From Candidatus Obscuribacterales bacterium (lineage in GTDB: Bacteria; Cyanobacteriota; Vampirovibrionia; Obscuribacterales; Obscuribacteraceae), in the NCBI GenBank assembly GCA_020634035.1, contig JACKCM010000006.1:496001-560000 (forward strand): 64,000 nucleotides of DNA. The letters run 5' to 3'. The notes beneath the pieces were generated by a model. The model was not told where the DNA came from. It searched no databases and worked only from the letters and a program-made list of their open reading frames with translations. Below are positions 37,449-46,156 of the stretch, in pieces. Within the stretch, counting starts at the first letter, position 1, and each line of letters starts with the position of its first letter. The position numbers and the translations under genes are program-made.

Positions 37449-38240
37449 ATGAACAGGACAGAGAGTTTACAGGAAAAGCCGGATCCCATTAAAGAGGGTC
37501 TGAAAACTATTGGTATTGAGGCACCGTCGGATAAACTCTTCAAGCTGGAAAAGCTCCTGACTCTGGTCACCGCTTACAATAGCCACACTAATATTATCGC
37601 CGACTCAACGCCCGAAATGATTCGCTCAAGACATATTCTGGACTCTCTTGCGGCTCTCCAGTTCTGGCCAGGCGCAGCAGATTCGGCGTCCGATAATAAG
37701 GCGCTTTCTTTGATAGACCTGGGCTCCGGGGCCGGCTTTCCCGGTCTTGTCCTTGCTATCTGGAAAGAGAACCTGAAAGTCACCTTAGTAGATTCGAACA
37801 GCAAAAAAATTCGCTTTCTTGAAGAAGCGGCAAGCGCTCTTGAACTGGGCAATCGAGTCAAGACAGTCCATGCCAGACTCGAAGAGCTGGGCAGGGATCC
37901 GGCATTCAGAGGTCGTTTTGACCTTGTCTCTGCCAGAGCGCTTGGTCATCTGGCTCTCAATGCAGAGCTGGGTCTGCCGCTTTTGAAAAGAGGCGGCAAT
38001 AGCCTCTTTTACAAAACCGAAAAACAGGCGAAAGAAGAAGCGCCAGTGCTTTATTCGATGCTCGAATCGCTAGGAGGCGGAGAGATAGAAATCCTCGTCC
38101 CGGAAATACAAGAAGGCAATTCCAAGCACGTCCTGATTCGAATCGAGAAACTGAATCGGGGCTCCGACAGCTTTCCTCGCGCCTGGAAGAACATCAAGCG
38201 TGATCTGGACCGCTATAAGACCGGCGCCAAATCAGGCTGA
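37449..38240 (+). CDS. rsmG: 16S rRNA (guanine527-N7)-methyltransferase
   Basis: 263 residues. Family signatures: HILDSLAAL (62-70), the SAM-binding DLGSGAGFPGLVLAI (90-104), LVDSNSKKIRFLEE, and the SARALGHLA segment. RsmG methylates N7 of G527 in helix 18 of 16S rRNA; loss gives low-level streptomycin resistance in other bacteria. It diverges from the acidic J-like gene and its end overlaps a convergent hypothetical by nine bases. Confidence 0.95.
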   Translation: MNRTESLQEKPDPIKEGLKTIGIEAPSDKLFKLEKLLTLVTAYNSHTNIIADSTPEMIRSRHILDSLAALQFWPGAADSASDNKALSLIDLGSGAGFPGLVLAIWKENLKVTLVDSNSKKIRFLEEAASALELGNRVKTVHARLEELGRDPAFRGRFDLVSARALGHLALNAELGLPLLKRGGNSLFYKTEKQAKEEAPVLYSMLESLGGGEIEILVPEIQEGNSKHVLIRIEKLNRGSDSFPRAWKNIKRDLDRYKTGAKSG

Positions 38241-39149
38241 TTCTTCAAGCTCTGCTTCCAGCTCATCTTCAGGCTCTTGCACAAGCCAGCCTTCTGCTGC
38301 GGCTCTGAGCCGTGCCCTGGCCGGACCATGGTCCACAGTCAACTCCAGAACCCGGCGTTTACTGCCGAAAATATACTGGGCTCTATTAACCAGGGCGGTG
38401 ATATCGACATGATCATGAGCAAAAATGATGTTGTCCGGTTGACGGTACCAGCTATCGCCCACAGGCACAACTATATCGGCGATCATTGTGCCGAGATCAA
38501 GCTCTTCCGGCTCCCGGTCGGCTTGCACCGGCCAGTTCACCCGGTGGACTGCCTGATCGAAACCCAGACATTCGACCCGGCCAAGATAGCTGACCGGCTC
38601 GGCGACGATATGAAAACCCGACTCTTCGTACTTGTCAACCTCTTGCCTCCAGCACTCTTTGAGCACTTCGCCGACCGTATCGACATTGGGCTCCAGGCGC
38701 CAGACCTGAGAGGTGGGCAGATAGGACTTCGACTCGATGAAATCCCAGCGGCTTTCGTCATAAACCAGTTGATATTGGTGGGTGCTCGCCCAGGCTGTCA
38801 TCAGGACACTGGTCCAGACATTGTTCTCCTGATAAACAGACTTGTAGCTCTTTTTGAACCACTCTTGCCATTCTTCAAACGAGTCGTAATTGCCGGAGCG
38901 TTTGGCCAGCCCCTCTCGCCACTCTTTTTCATCAGGCAGGGGATCTTCGGCGTGAAAAAACTCTTCCCAATAGGCGGTTACGGAAGCCACTTCAACAAGA
39001 GAGGTATTGAGCCGGCCGATGTTCTCCTGCCAGAGCTTGGAAACCAGCTTCAGAGCCTCTTCACAACGGGAGTAAGGATTGGAATCCTTCATGGCATCCG
39101 CGTGTCTAATATAATCAACAGCCGCTCTGATTAGATAAGCTGGCAGCAT
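38232..39149 (-). CDS. Hypothetical protein
   Basis: 305 residues; GGAGAGGG lies a few bases before the ATG. Soluble, rich in Trp and acidic residues, with a helical first half (YSRCEEALKLVSKLWQENIG) and a more strand-like second half. The C-terminus is acidic. I recognise no family. It lies about 90 bases after malQ on the same strand, so it may be the last gene of the purB-malQ run. Confidence 0.65.
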   Translation of the reverse strand: MLPAYLIRAAVDYIRHADAMKDSNPYSRCEEALKLVSKLWQENIGRLNTSLVEVASVTAYWEEFFHAEDPLPDEKEWREGLAKRSGNYDSFEEWQEWFKKSYKSVYQENNVWTSVLMTAWASTHQYQLVYDESRWDFIESKSYLPTSQVWRLEPNVDTVGEVLKECWRQEVDKYEESGFHIVAEPVSYLGRVECLGFDQAVHRVNWPVQADREPEELDLGTMIADIVVPVGDSWYRQPDNIIFAHDHVDITALVNRAQYIFGSKRRVLELTVDHGPARARLRAAAEGWLVQEPEDELEAELEESA

Positions 39150-39236
39150 AATCCCTCTCCATAGTAAGCCACCATTTTAAACGAGTTTAGACCACCATAA
39201 CCATTTCTAACAGGGCATGGTCGAAAAAACACATAA

Positions 39237-40973
39237 TTATAAGCTACCGGCTCCGACTTTCTCCTGGGCTCTGCCTGTCTCCAGGATGAGCTTCCGAAAA
39301 GCTTTGATTCGTGAGCCGAATTGCTCATCGGCTTCGTAGGATTTCAGGTCACGATCAAGTCGAGCCGTCCAGCACTCGCCACCGGACTTGCCGGGCATAT
39401 TGAAGCGCAAACCAAGACCGAGCAGATCGGTGATCATCATCACGGCGAGCCAGCAGGGAGACTGCAACAAAGCTTTTTCAAATGCAAAAAGAATCTCGTC
39501 TGTGAACTCGGTAGGAGCACTATCTTCATCGCGTCCAAGAAGACGCATCAGACGCTGCACTTCGAGCCAGCCTTCATGACCGTTCTCAGAATGCCACCAC
39601 TTTACCAAGCCTTCGTAATAGGCTCTAATAGGCTGATGATCGTGGGTTGCATAGGTGGCCAGCGAAAGAGGATTGAGGTCTTCCATCGGGACGAATTCTC
39701 TGGTCTCTTCATCACGTTCGAAGATAGGAATGGCAAAACCGGCCATGTTCAACTCGTGGATTGTCGGTCTGACATAAGGCGGCACGATAAGCCCAAGATC
39801 TTCTGCCACGATACATCCGTCACCGGCGGCATCGGAGATTTCAGAAAGCACCTTATAGCCTTCGACCTTGTTCAATCTGCGATTGTCGGCAGTCTCGTCA
39901 TCCCGGGGCTCAAAGCGGGGCAGAATGCCATCGGTATGAACCATGGCTTCGGTATCGGTCAAATGCAAAAACTCTTCATTGCGATCAGGAGTCCAGGGAA
40001 AAGCATAGACTCTGAAGAAGCCCAGAACATGGTCGATTCTGAAATCATGAAAGTGTTCCAGCAAACGAGTAATTCTGGAGCGCCACCACCGGAAGTTCTC
40101 CTTGCGGTGCACCTCCCAGTGATAAAGTGGAATGCCCCAGTTCTGTCCCCAGCGCTTTGTAAACTCATCTCCGGCGAAAACCGGCTCTGGAGGCGCCCCG
40201 CCGGAGAGCTCCAGCTGAAACAAGGCTTGTTCGAACCAGACATCACTACTGTATCTGCTGACACCAAATGGGACATCACCCATTAGGCGCACATTCATCT
40301 TGTCGGCATGAGCTTTGACAGCTTGCCACTGGCTATCGGCCACCCACTGGACAAATTTGAAGAAATCTTCCAGTCTTTCGATTTCTTTGCGATTAGATGC
40401 GCTCTCTACCCATTTTCGCGCCGCCAGAAATGACTGCTGTTCTTCCGGCCAGCTCGGCCATACAGGGCTGCCGCCATTCAACTCGATGAGCGCTCTGAAG
40501 AGAGCATAAGGGTCCAACCATGCGCTACGCTCTTTCTTGAACCGCTCGAATGCGCTCTGCAACTTCTTGCCAGAATCAGAAAGAACAGCATCATAAGCCT
40601 TGCGAAGCAGTTTCTGTTTAAGCAATTTGATTGAGCGATAATCAATCACTTCGTCATCGAGAGCGGCAATCTCTTCTTTGACCAGAGCATGATCCGCAGC
40701 GGACAGACCGGGCACCACATCCGGTTGCATAGACAGCAAAACCGGTTCCAGAGCCATAGAGCTGATCGCATTGTAAGGGCTGTTGTCGCCACTGGTTTCA
40801 TTAATCGGCAGAGTCTGGAGAACTTTGATTCCATTGCGAGCGCAAAAATCAATTGCGTCTTTAAAAGAATCAGTGTCTCCTATTTTGAAGTCACCTTCCC
40901 GCTTCAAAGCAAAAACAGGAATCAAAAGCCCCGCTTCTCTGTGGTTTACATCGATGCCTCTTTTTTTTCCCAC
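39237..40973 (-). CDS. malQ: 4-alpha-glucanotransferase (amylomaltase, GH77)
   Basis: 578 residues from a GTG at 40973. GH77 signatures: LLIPVFALKREGDFKIGD near the N-terminus, INETSGDNSPYNAISS, the nucleophile Asp in FRIDHVLGFFR, the acid/base Glu in VAEDLG, and THDHQPIRAYYEG. The enzyme transfers glucan segments between maltodextrins in glycogen or maltose metabolism. It begins three bases after the purB stop, suggesting coupling. Eight A residues follow the start codon closely, a run prone to slippage. Cytosolic. Confidence 0.93.
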   Translation of the reverse strand: MGKKRGIDVNHREAGLLIPVFALKREGDFKIGDTDSFKDAIDFCARNGIKVLQTLPINETSGDNSPYNAISSMALEPVLLSMQPDVVPGLSAADHALVKEEIAALDDEVIDYRSIKLLKQKLLRKAYDAVLSDSGKKLQSAFERFKKERSAWLDPYALFRALIELNGGSPVWPSWPEEQQSFLAARKWVESASNRKEIERLEDFFKFVQWVADSQWQAVKAHADKMNVRLMGDVPFGVSRYSSDVWFEQALFQLELSGGAPPEPVFAGDEFTKRWGQNWGIPLYHWEVHRKENFRWWRSRITRLLEHFHDFRIDHVLGFFRVYAFPWTPDRNEEFLHLTDTEAMVHTDGILPRFEPRDDETADNRRLNKVEGYKVLSEISDAAGDGCIVAEDLGLIVPPYVRPTIHELNMAGFAIPIFERDEETREFVPMEDLNPLSLATYATHDHQPIRAYYEGLVKWWHSENGHEGWLEVQRLMRLLGRDEDSAPTEFTDEILFAFEKALLQSPCWLAVMMITDLLGLGLRFNMPGKSGGECWTARLDRDLKSYEADEQFGSRIKAFRKLILETGRAQEKVGAGSL

Positions 40974-40976
40974 TGG

Positions 40977-42272
40977 CTATATCCCCACGCGCTCGAATAC
41001 CTGCTCGATATTTCTGAGATAATGCTTGGGATCAAGACAGGTCAGGATCTCTTCTTTGCTCAATTTATCGGTTACCTTGCTGTCGGCAAGCAGTTTGTCT
41101 TTGAAGCTCAGTCCGTCCTGATTCCAGACCGACATGGCGTTACCCTGCACCACCCGATAAGCATCTTCGCGACTCATACCTTTCTCTACCAACTTGAGCA
41201 TAATCGACTGAGAAAAGATGACACCACCGAAGACATCTAAGTTCTTGAGCATGTTTTCGGGATAGACCACGATGTCTTTTATGATTCCGGTGAATCGAGT
41301 CAGCATGTAATGTAGAAGTATGGTCGAATCAGGGATGATCACCCGCTCTACCGAGCTGTGGCTGATGTCTCGCTCGTGCCACAGTGGAATATTTTCAAGA
41401 GCGGCAAGAGAATTGCCCCTCAAAATTCTAGCCAGTCCGGAGATATTCTCGCATCCTACGGGGTTGCGTTTGTGCGGCATGGCCGAAGAGCCTTTCTGTC
41501 CATGAGTGAAGGGTTCTTCCGCCTCGAGAACATCGGTTCTTTGTAAGTGACGAATCTCGGTGGCGAACTTATCGAGACTGCTTCCGATTAGAGCTATTAC
41601 CCAGAGGTAATGGGCGTGACGATCGCGCTGTACTATCTGGGTTGATACCGGTGCCGGTGTCAACTCTAGAATCTCGCAAGTGAGCTTCTCTACCTCAGGC
41701 GAGATGTTGGAGAAGGTCCCAACAGCACCGCTCACTTTACCGACCGAGATAGTGTCGATGGCATCTTTGAGCCGTACTTGATGACGACGGACCTCTTCCA
41801 ACCAGACGGCCAGCTTGAATCCGAATGTGGTGGGCTCGGCATGAATACCGTGAGAGCGACCGATGGTGACTGTGTTCTTATGCTTGCGGGCCTGCAAAAG
41901 GATGGCATCGTGCAGATTGTCCAGCTCCCGCGCCAGAAGTTGACCCGCCTTTCTCATATTGAGAGCGAGCGCGGTGTCGAGCACATCAGAGCTGGTCATG
42001 CCGCGGTGGATATACCGTCCGGCATCACCGACATTTTCGTTGACATTGGTCAGAAAAGCGATAACGTCGTGCTTGACCTCTTTTTCGATCTCAAGAATAC
42101 GGTCCACATCAAATTTGGCTTTTTTCTTGATCTCATCCACAGCATCCCGGGGCATATCACCAAGCTTCACCTGGGCTTCACAAACCGCTATCTCAACTTC
42201 AAGCCAGGACTGGAATTTAGACTCTTCGGTCCAGATGGCTCCCATCTCGGGCTTCGTATATCGTTCAATCAC
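40977..42272 (-). CDS. purB: Adenylosuccinate lyase
   Basis: The GTG at 42272 is chosen because GGAG lies eight bases upstream and the protein then starts IERYTKPEMGAIW like other PurB proteins; 431 residues, the normal length. The fumarase/aspartase-superfamily signature GSSAMPHKRNP, TSSDVLDTALAL and the general-base region SHGIHAEPTTFG are present. It cleaves SAICAR and adenylosuccinate in purine synthesis. It is followed directly by malQ and preceded by a DinB-like gene on the same strand. Confidence 0.95.
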   Translation of the reverse strand: MIERYTKPEMGAIWTEESKFQSWLEVEIAVCEAQVKLGDMPRDAVDEIKKKAKFDVDRILEIEKEVKHDVIAFLTNVNENVGDAGRYIHRGMTSSDVLDTALALNMRKAGQLLARELDNLHDAILLQARKHKNTVTIGRSHGIHAEPTTFGFKLAVWLEEVRRHQVRLKDAIDTISVGKVSGAVGTFSNISPEVEKLTCEILELTPAPVSTQIVQRDRHAHYLWVIALIGSSLDKFATEIRHLQRTDVLEAEEPFTHGQKGSSAMPHKRNPVGCENISGLARILRGNSLAALENIPLWHERDISHSSVERVIIPDSTILLHYMLTRFTGIIKDIVVYPENMLKNLDVFGGVIFSQSIMLKLVEKGMSREDAYRVVQGNAMSVWNQDGLSFKDKLLADSKVTDKLSKEEILTCLDPKHYLRNIEQVFERVGI

Positions 42273-42375
42273 GACCAAGTCTCCTGCCAAAACAAAAAAA
42301 CAATCCACAAAAAACTATCTAGTTTACCGAACCAGGCTTTCAAGAGATTAGGGTGCTTTATAAATCCTGAGGAAA

Positions 42376-42849
42376 TTAAACACCCCAGGCTTCCCAACTT
42401 TTCGGAAAGACGACGTCAAGAGATTGCTTCGATTTGACAAATTGAATCCACTGTCCGTGGTGTAAGGTCTCGTGGCTTATCAATCGAACCAGATGCAAAT
42501 CGAGTCCGACACTGTCTCCGAACCAGTCTATAGTAAAGTTTGAGATGTCACCGGTTTCAGGGATTGCCTCGAGCAACTTCTGATCACATTCCAGTAAGTA
42601 AGCACGCAGGCTCTCTTTATCCGGTCCACCGGAATAGCTCGTGTGATTGGCGGAAAATTCGACTTTGCCGTTCACAATAGCTTCGCTGTAATCCTCTTCG
42701 ACTCTACCTACATGGCGAAACTGCTTCCAGAGAGCGCCCATATTCGGTCCCGGGATCTCAATAAGCGACTCTTCGGTCTGATCAGCAAGCAGATCAAGAG
42801 ACAACTGCCTGACAAATTGCCATTCTTTCAAAATAGTATCGATCTTCAT
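42376..42849 (-). CDS. DinB-like superfamily protein
   Basis: 157 residues, a four-helix-bundle length. The metal-binding histidines of the DinB/YfiT fold can be placed at RHVGRVEEDY (first His) and ISHETLHHGQW (the His pair separated by three residues). Members are putative metal-dependent transferases, often thiol S-transferases; the role here is unknown. It lies about 100 bases upstream of purB on the same strand. Confidence 0.75.
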   Translation of the reverse strand: MKIDTILKEWQFVRQLSLDLLADQTEESLIEIPGPNMGALWKQFRHVGRVEEDYSEAIVNGKVEFSANHTSYSGGPDKESLRAYLLECDQKLLEAIPETGDISNFTIDWFGDSVGLDLHLVRLISHETLHHGQWIQFVKSKQSLDVVFPKSWEAWGV

Positions 42850-42895
42850 GAAAACGTATTCTAGCGTAGATATGAACTAAATTATCTCGAACCAA

Positions 42896-42914
42896 TGCTC
42901 GACCGATTCGAGCA
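42896..42914. promoter_or_regulatory. Inverted repeat between the DinB-like and Usp genes
   Basis: TGCTCGA and TCGAGCA are perfect seven-base arms around CCGAT, in the 109-base divergent region, with an AT-rich TAGAATAAAA stretch just after it in the Usp direction. It could be an operator or hairpin near the Usp promoter. Confidence 0.35.
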
Positions 42915-42958
42915 CGCTAGAATAAAACTGCCGTAGCTAAGAGAAGAAGATTAAGGTT

Positions 42959-43849
42959 ATGAAATTACTGGTCCCGGTCGATGTGTCGCACCCCCATGAA
43001 GATCTGGTTTCGCACCTGCAGTGGATGATCGATCTCAAAGGAGACGAAGTAGAGCTTCTCTTTGTCAAGGAGATCCTGCCATCCTACGAAAGAGTGGTGG
43101 AGTCCATGGCGGACTTTCCTGAAGACTGGCAACATCAGCTGGAAGTGAAAGCAGTAACACTTCTGGATAAGCTGGCGAGCGAACTGAAGTCGGCAGGTGC
43201 CAGCGCCTCTATCGAAATCGCTTCAGGACCGACCGGCTCTGTCATAAATCATCTGGCAAAATATGAAAACTTCGACCTGGTGGCAGTCACCCCCGGCAAG
43301 AGCGCTCATATTCGCAGATTTCTTCTCGGATCGACCAGTTCTCAGGTCGTCAATCACGCACCATCATCTGTGCTCGTGCTGCGCGACAAAGAAGGACAGA
43401 AAGCGCTCAAGCATGTGGTCTTTGCTGTGGATGGCTCTAAAGATTCAGAATATGCCATCGAATACACTGTCAAAAATCTAAAAATGAAAGAGCGCGGCAT
43501 AAAAGCATCGGTGGTAAATGTGGTATCAATCGCGCCTGTTCTCGGTTTGATCTCTCCGGCTCCTTTCATCGCTACCCTGGAGACCAACTTGCTCATGGAA
43601 GGCGAAGTTATAGTGGCGGCGGCGCTGAACAAATTGCGCTCTCTTGGAGTTAGCGATGTCGAAACCAAGGTAAAAGCAGGAGATCCTGCCACCGAGTTAA
43701 TTGCCTATGCCGACGAGCACGAAGCCCAGCTCATCGTCTGTGGTACCAAAGGACATTCGGCAGTCTCTCATATCCTTATCGGAAGCGTTGCCGACCGCCT
43801 TTCTGCCCATTCGAATTGCGCCAATCTGGTGGTAAAAATACCGGATTGA
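42959..43849 (+). CDS. Tandem universal stress protein
   Basis: 296 residues with two UspA domains (about 1-140 and 155-295). The second has the full ATP-binding pattern, with GTKGHSAV followed by a Gly-Ser nine residues on (GxxG-9x-GS). The first keeps only part of it (TPGKSAHIRRFLLGS), so ATP may bind mainly to the second half. Usp proteins protect cells under starvation and oxidative stress. It is four bases from the start of a multicopper-oxidase-like gene, so the two are expressed together. Cytosolic. Confidence 0.88.
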   Translation: MKLLVPVDVSHPHEDLVSHLQWMIDLKGDEVELLFVKEILPSYERVVESMADFPEDWQHQLEVKAVTLLDKLASELKSAGASASIEIASGPTGSVINHLAKYENFDLVAVTPGKSAHIRRFLLGSTSSQVVNHAPSSVLVLRDKEGQKALKHVVFAVDGSKDSEYAIEYTVKNLKMKERGIKASVVNVVSIAPVLGLISPAPFIATLETNLLMEGEVIVAAALNKLRSLGVSDVETKVKAGDPATELIAYADEHEAQLIVCGTKGHSAVSHILIGSVADRLSAHSNCANLVVKIPD

Positions 43850-43853
43850 TAAC

Positions 43854-45002
43854 ATGATTAAAACGCAAAACAAAACAACGATTGTCTTTATCGCCCTGAG
43901 CCTGGTGCTCAGCCTTCAGCCTGCCCTGGCCCAGCCAGGCGATAATATTTTCGACGACGGTGACTCTGTCGGCGAAGAGCAGATCAAAGAGAAAGAAGCG
44001 CTCAGAAAAATGCGGTCTGAAATGGATGCCATTAACTCCGAGATCAAGGGCGGTCTGGAGGAGCTTCAGCAGGTCAATCAACAATTCCAGAATCGCGCCA
44101 ACAAAGCTCAGGTGACAGAAGTGCATCTCTTCGCCCGCAATGGTTCCTGGGAAACCAGAAAAGGTGACAGCGTCCACTGCCTCAGTTATAACGGCAGACT
44201 TCCCGGTCCTGTCATAAGGGCTAAAAAAGGCGACAACCTCAAAATAGTGCTCCACAATCAACTGGACCAACCTACCAGTCTTTATTTTCACGGACTGCCC
44301 GTACCCCACGAAGTCAACGGCTTGCCGAGAAAGGACGCGGGTCTGGTGCCTGCCGGTGGAACCTTCGCCTACCAGTTCACTGCCACCAAAGAGGGAACCT
44401 TCTGGTATCACCCCCAGGTGGTCCATGCCGATCAGCGCCTCAAGGGACTCTATGGCGTTATCATCATCGAGCCCAATCTTCGATCGAGAGCCTATGATAA
44501 AGACATCACCATGATTTTCTCTAAGATGAGCATGGAAGAGAAAGAAAAAGCCCCGACCAAAGCCAAAGCGCCTAAAAGTATCGAGAAATATGCGGTGGCA
44601 CCGGTGGCAAAATTCAATCGAGAGCTGGATGTGGCTTACTTAATCAATGGCAAACAGGCGCCGGCTATTCCTCCCATCGAATTGAGAAAAGGCGACAGAG
44701 TAAAGCTGCGCCTGGTAAATGCATCGGATGAGATCGTGCCGATTCATCTGAGCGGTCACAGGCTAGAAGTGGTAAGCGCCAACGGCGCCGACAAACTGGA
44801 ACCCCATGTATTTAGAGACAGCATCACCCTTGGCCCGTCAGACCGCGTCGATGCCGAGTTTATTGCAGGCAATCCCGGGGTCTGGTCCCTGGCCTCTGAA
44901 CTTTTCTACCAGGCATCTACAGATGGCAAGTTTCCTGGCGGCATGGCTTGCGTGGTTCGGTACTCAGAGCTTAAGGCGAGACAGGATAACTCCGGTCAGT
45001 GA
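43854..45002 (+). CDS. Secreted multicopper-oxidase-fold protein with degenerate copper sites
   Basis: 382 residues. Signal peptide (about 1-26), a coiled-coil segment (about 45-85), then two cupredoxin domains: SYNGRLPGPVIRAKKGD and FWYHPQVVHADQRLKGLYG in the first, and GDRVKLRLVNAS with PIHLSGHRLEVV in the second. A standard enzyme has HxHG, WYHSH and C-terminal HCHxxxHxxxGM. Here FHG and YHP keep single histidines, and the C-terminal stretch has no Cys or HCH, so type-1 copper and probably oxidase activity are lost. It may bind metal or be structural. It is coupled to the Usp gene. Confidence 0.75.
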   Translation: MIKTQNKTTIVFIALSLVLSLQPALAQPGDNIFDDGDSVGEEQIKEKEALRKMRSEMDAINSEIKGGLEELQQVNQQFQNRANKAQVTEVHLFARNGSWETRKGDSVHCLSYNGRLPGPVIRAKKGDNLKIVLHNQLDQPTSLYFHGLPVPHEVNGLPRKDAGLVPAGGTFAYQFTATKEGTFWYHPQVVHADQRLKGLYGVIIIEPNLRSRAYDKDITMIFSKMSMEEKEKAPTKAKAPKSIEKYAVAPVAKFNRELDVAYLINGKQAPAIPPIELRKGDRVKLRLVNASDEIVPIHLSGHRLEVVSANGADKLEPHVFRDSITLGPSDRVDAEFIAGNPGVWSLASELFYQASTDGKFPGGMACVVRYSELKARQDNSGQ

Positions 45003-45301
45003 AGCCGCTGTAGACAAACATCGACTTTTTCTCTAGTGATACCGGTATGCTGGCAGAATTTGGTCCAGCCTATATCTATCACCTCTTCCCAGCAGTCCAG
45101 ATAGATCTTCTCGTCGAGATATTCTTTATAGCCGAGTTCCCGGCAATAGTCTGCGATCACGGCCTTGGCCATATCATGTTGCACCATATGACGAAGATCG
45201 AACCAGCGTTCTTCAAGAGCCAGATCAAAGAGAACTCTCAAAAAAACTTCCTGTCCGTATTTAAGCTCAGCAAGCTCCCTCAATCTATCCGGTATCGCCA
45301 T
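44996..45301 (-). CDS. Small hypothetical protein
   Basis: 101 residues with a strong GAGGAGG site before the ATG, so translation is credible. Helical, acidic and rich in aromatic residues (VFLRVLFDLALEERWFDLRH, KIYLDCWEEVI). No signal peptide or membrane segment. It overlaps the convergent multicopper-oxidase-like gene by seven bases. I recognise no family. Confidence 0.65.
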   Translation of the reverse strand: MAIPDRLRELAELKYGQEVFLRVLFDLALEERWFDLRHMVQHDMAKAVIADYCRELGYKEYLDEKIYLDCWEEVIDIGWTKFCQHTGITREKVDVCLQRLH

Positions 45302-45595
45302 CGATGCTGTCCTCCTCTACCTAAGCTATCACAAGAGCACCAAATCTTTGAATAGAGAAGCCGGATATATAAAGCCAGCATATCTGGTGGCATAACAAGA
45401 GATTAACCGCGACTAAGACCACACCTTTATAGTTGCTAATAAAGGCTATATGCATTCGGCAAAAGAGCGACAAAATCGGCACTCCAGAGCACGGCTCAAA
45501 TTCAAAAAGAATCCCGGACAGTCGAATGGTAACCATGAGGATGCCCTCGTGTATATTTTAATCAGCGGGTGAAAACTCAATTTATAGAAGGCTCT
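45302..45595. other. Divergent intergenic region
   Basis: 294 bases between the small hypothetical gene and the gene at 45596. It contains AT-rich stretches such as TATATTTTAAT near 45552 that may serve as a promoter. No credible gene is seen. Confidence 0.4.
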
Positions 45596-46108
45596 ATGCT
45601 CGAAACAAAACTGGTTACTATCAAAGGGCAGCTTGCCCGAGGCGAGATAAAACTATCGGATGCTCTTTTGATCATCTCCAGAGTGCTGAACCGAAAAATC
45701 AGCGGCAAGAGACTGCTCTGGATGAATAGAGAACTGCTTGGCTATCTCCAGGAAGATCTACAGTCTCTGCTTAACGAGTCCGGCCTGCAATTCGAAAAAG
45801 CTCATATGCCTGTTCCGGAATATAGATTTCTGGCAGGGGTCTGGGGCAAGCCCGGCCAGGACGGGAGGATTTTGCATCTGGATACACCCAGACTCAAGGA
45901 GAAGAGAATCTTCTGCAACATCGGTATTCAACAAATCGAGACTCAGCTTGAGACCCTGAACAGATCAAAAGACGTCGATAATATTTTCTGTATGAGTTTC
46001 GATGCCATGACAGGAGCCCAGTTCTTCTGCACCGCCGAAGAGATAGAGAGACTCTATGGCAGTGTCAGTCGGCGACTTATTGATTTTATCGATTCGGTAG
46101 ATCTCTAA
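45596..46108 (+). CDS. Protein with AbiTii-like N-terminal pattern
   Basis: 170 residues from the ATG at 45596 (AGAAGG four bases upstream), rather than the GTG at 45569, which has no ribosome-binding site. The order of features, a helix ending LSDALLIISRVLN, then LLWMNRELLGYLQEDL, then VPEYRFLAGVWG, resembles the AbiTii domain found in some phage-abortive-infection-related proteins (LRKAL..A, WI..EL.GY, PEYR...G). This match is by eye and weak. The remaining segment is helical. No phage-defence neighbours are present. It may equally be an unrelated cytosolic protein. Confidence 0.5.
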   Translation: MLETKLVTIKGQLARGEIKLSDALLIISRVLNRKISGKRLLWMNRELLGYLQEDLQSLLNESGLQFEKAHMPVPEYRFLAGVWGKPGQDGRILHLDTPRLKEKRIFCNIGIQQIETQLETLNRSKDVDNIFCMSFDAMTGAQFFCTAEEIERLYGSVSRRLIDFIDSVDL

Positions 46109-46156
46109 AAAGGGTAAACTAAACTAGGCAGAATTTTTCTACTTAGAGAGTTTACC

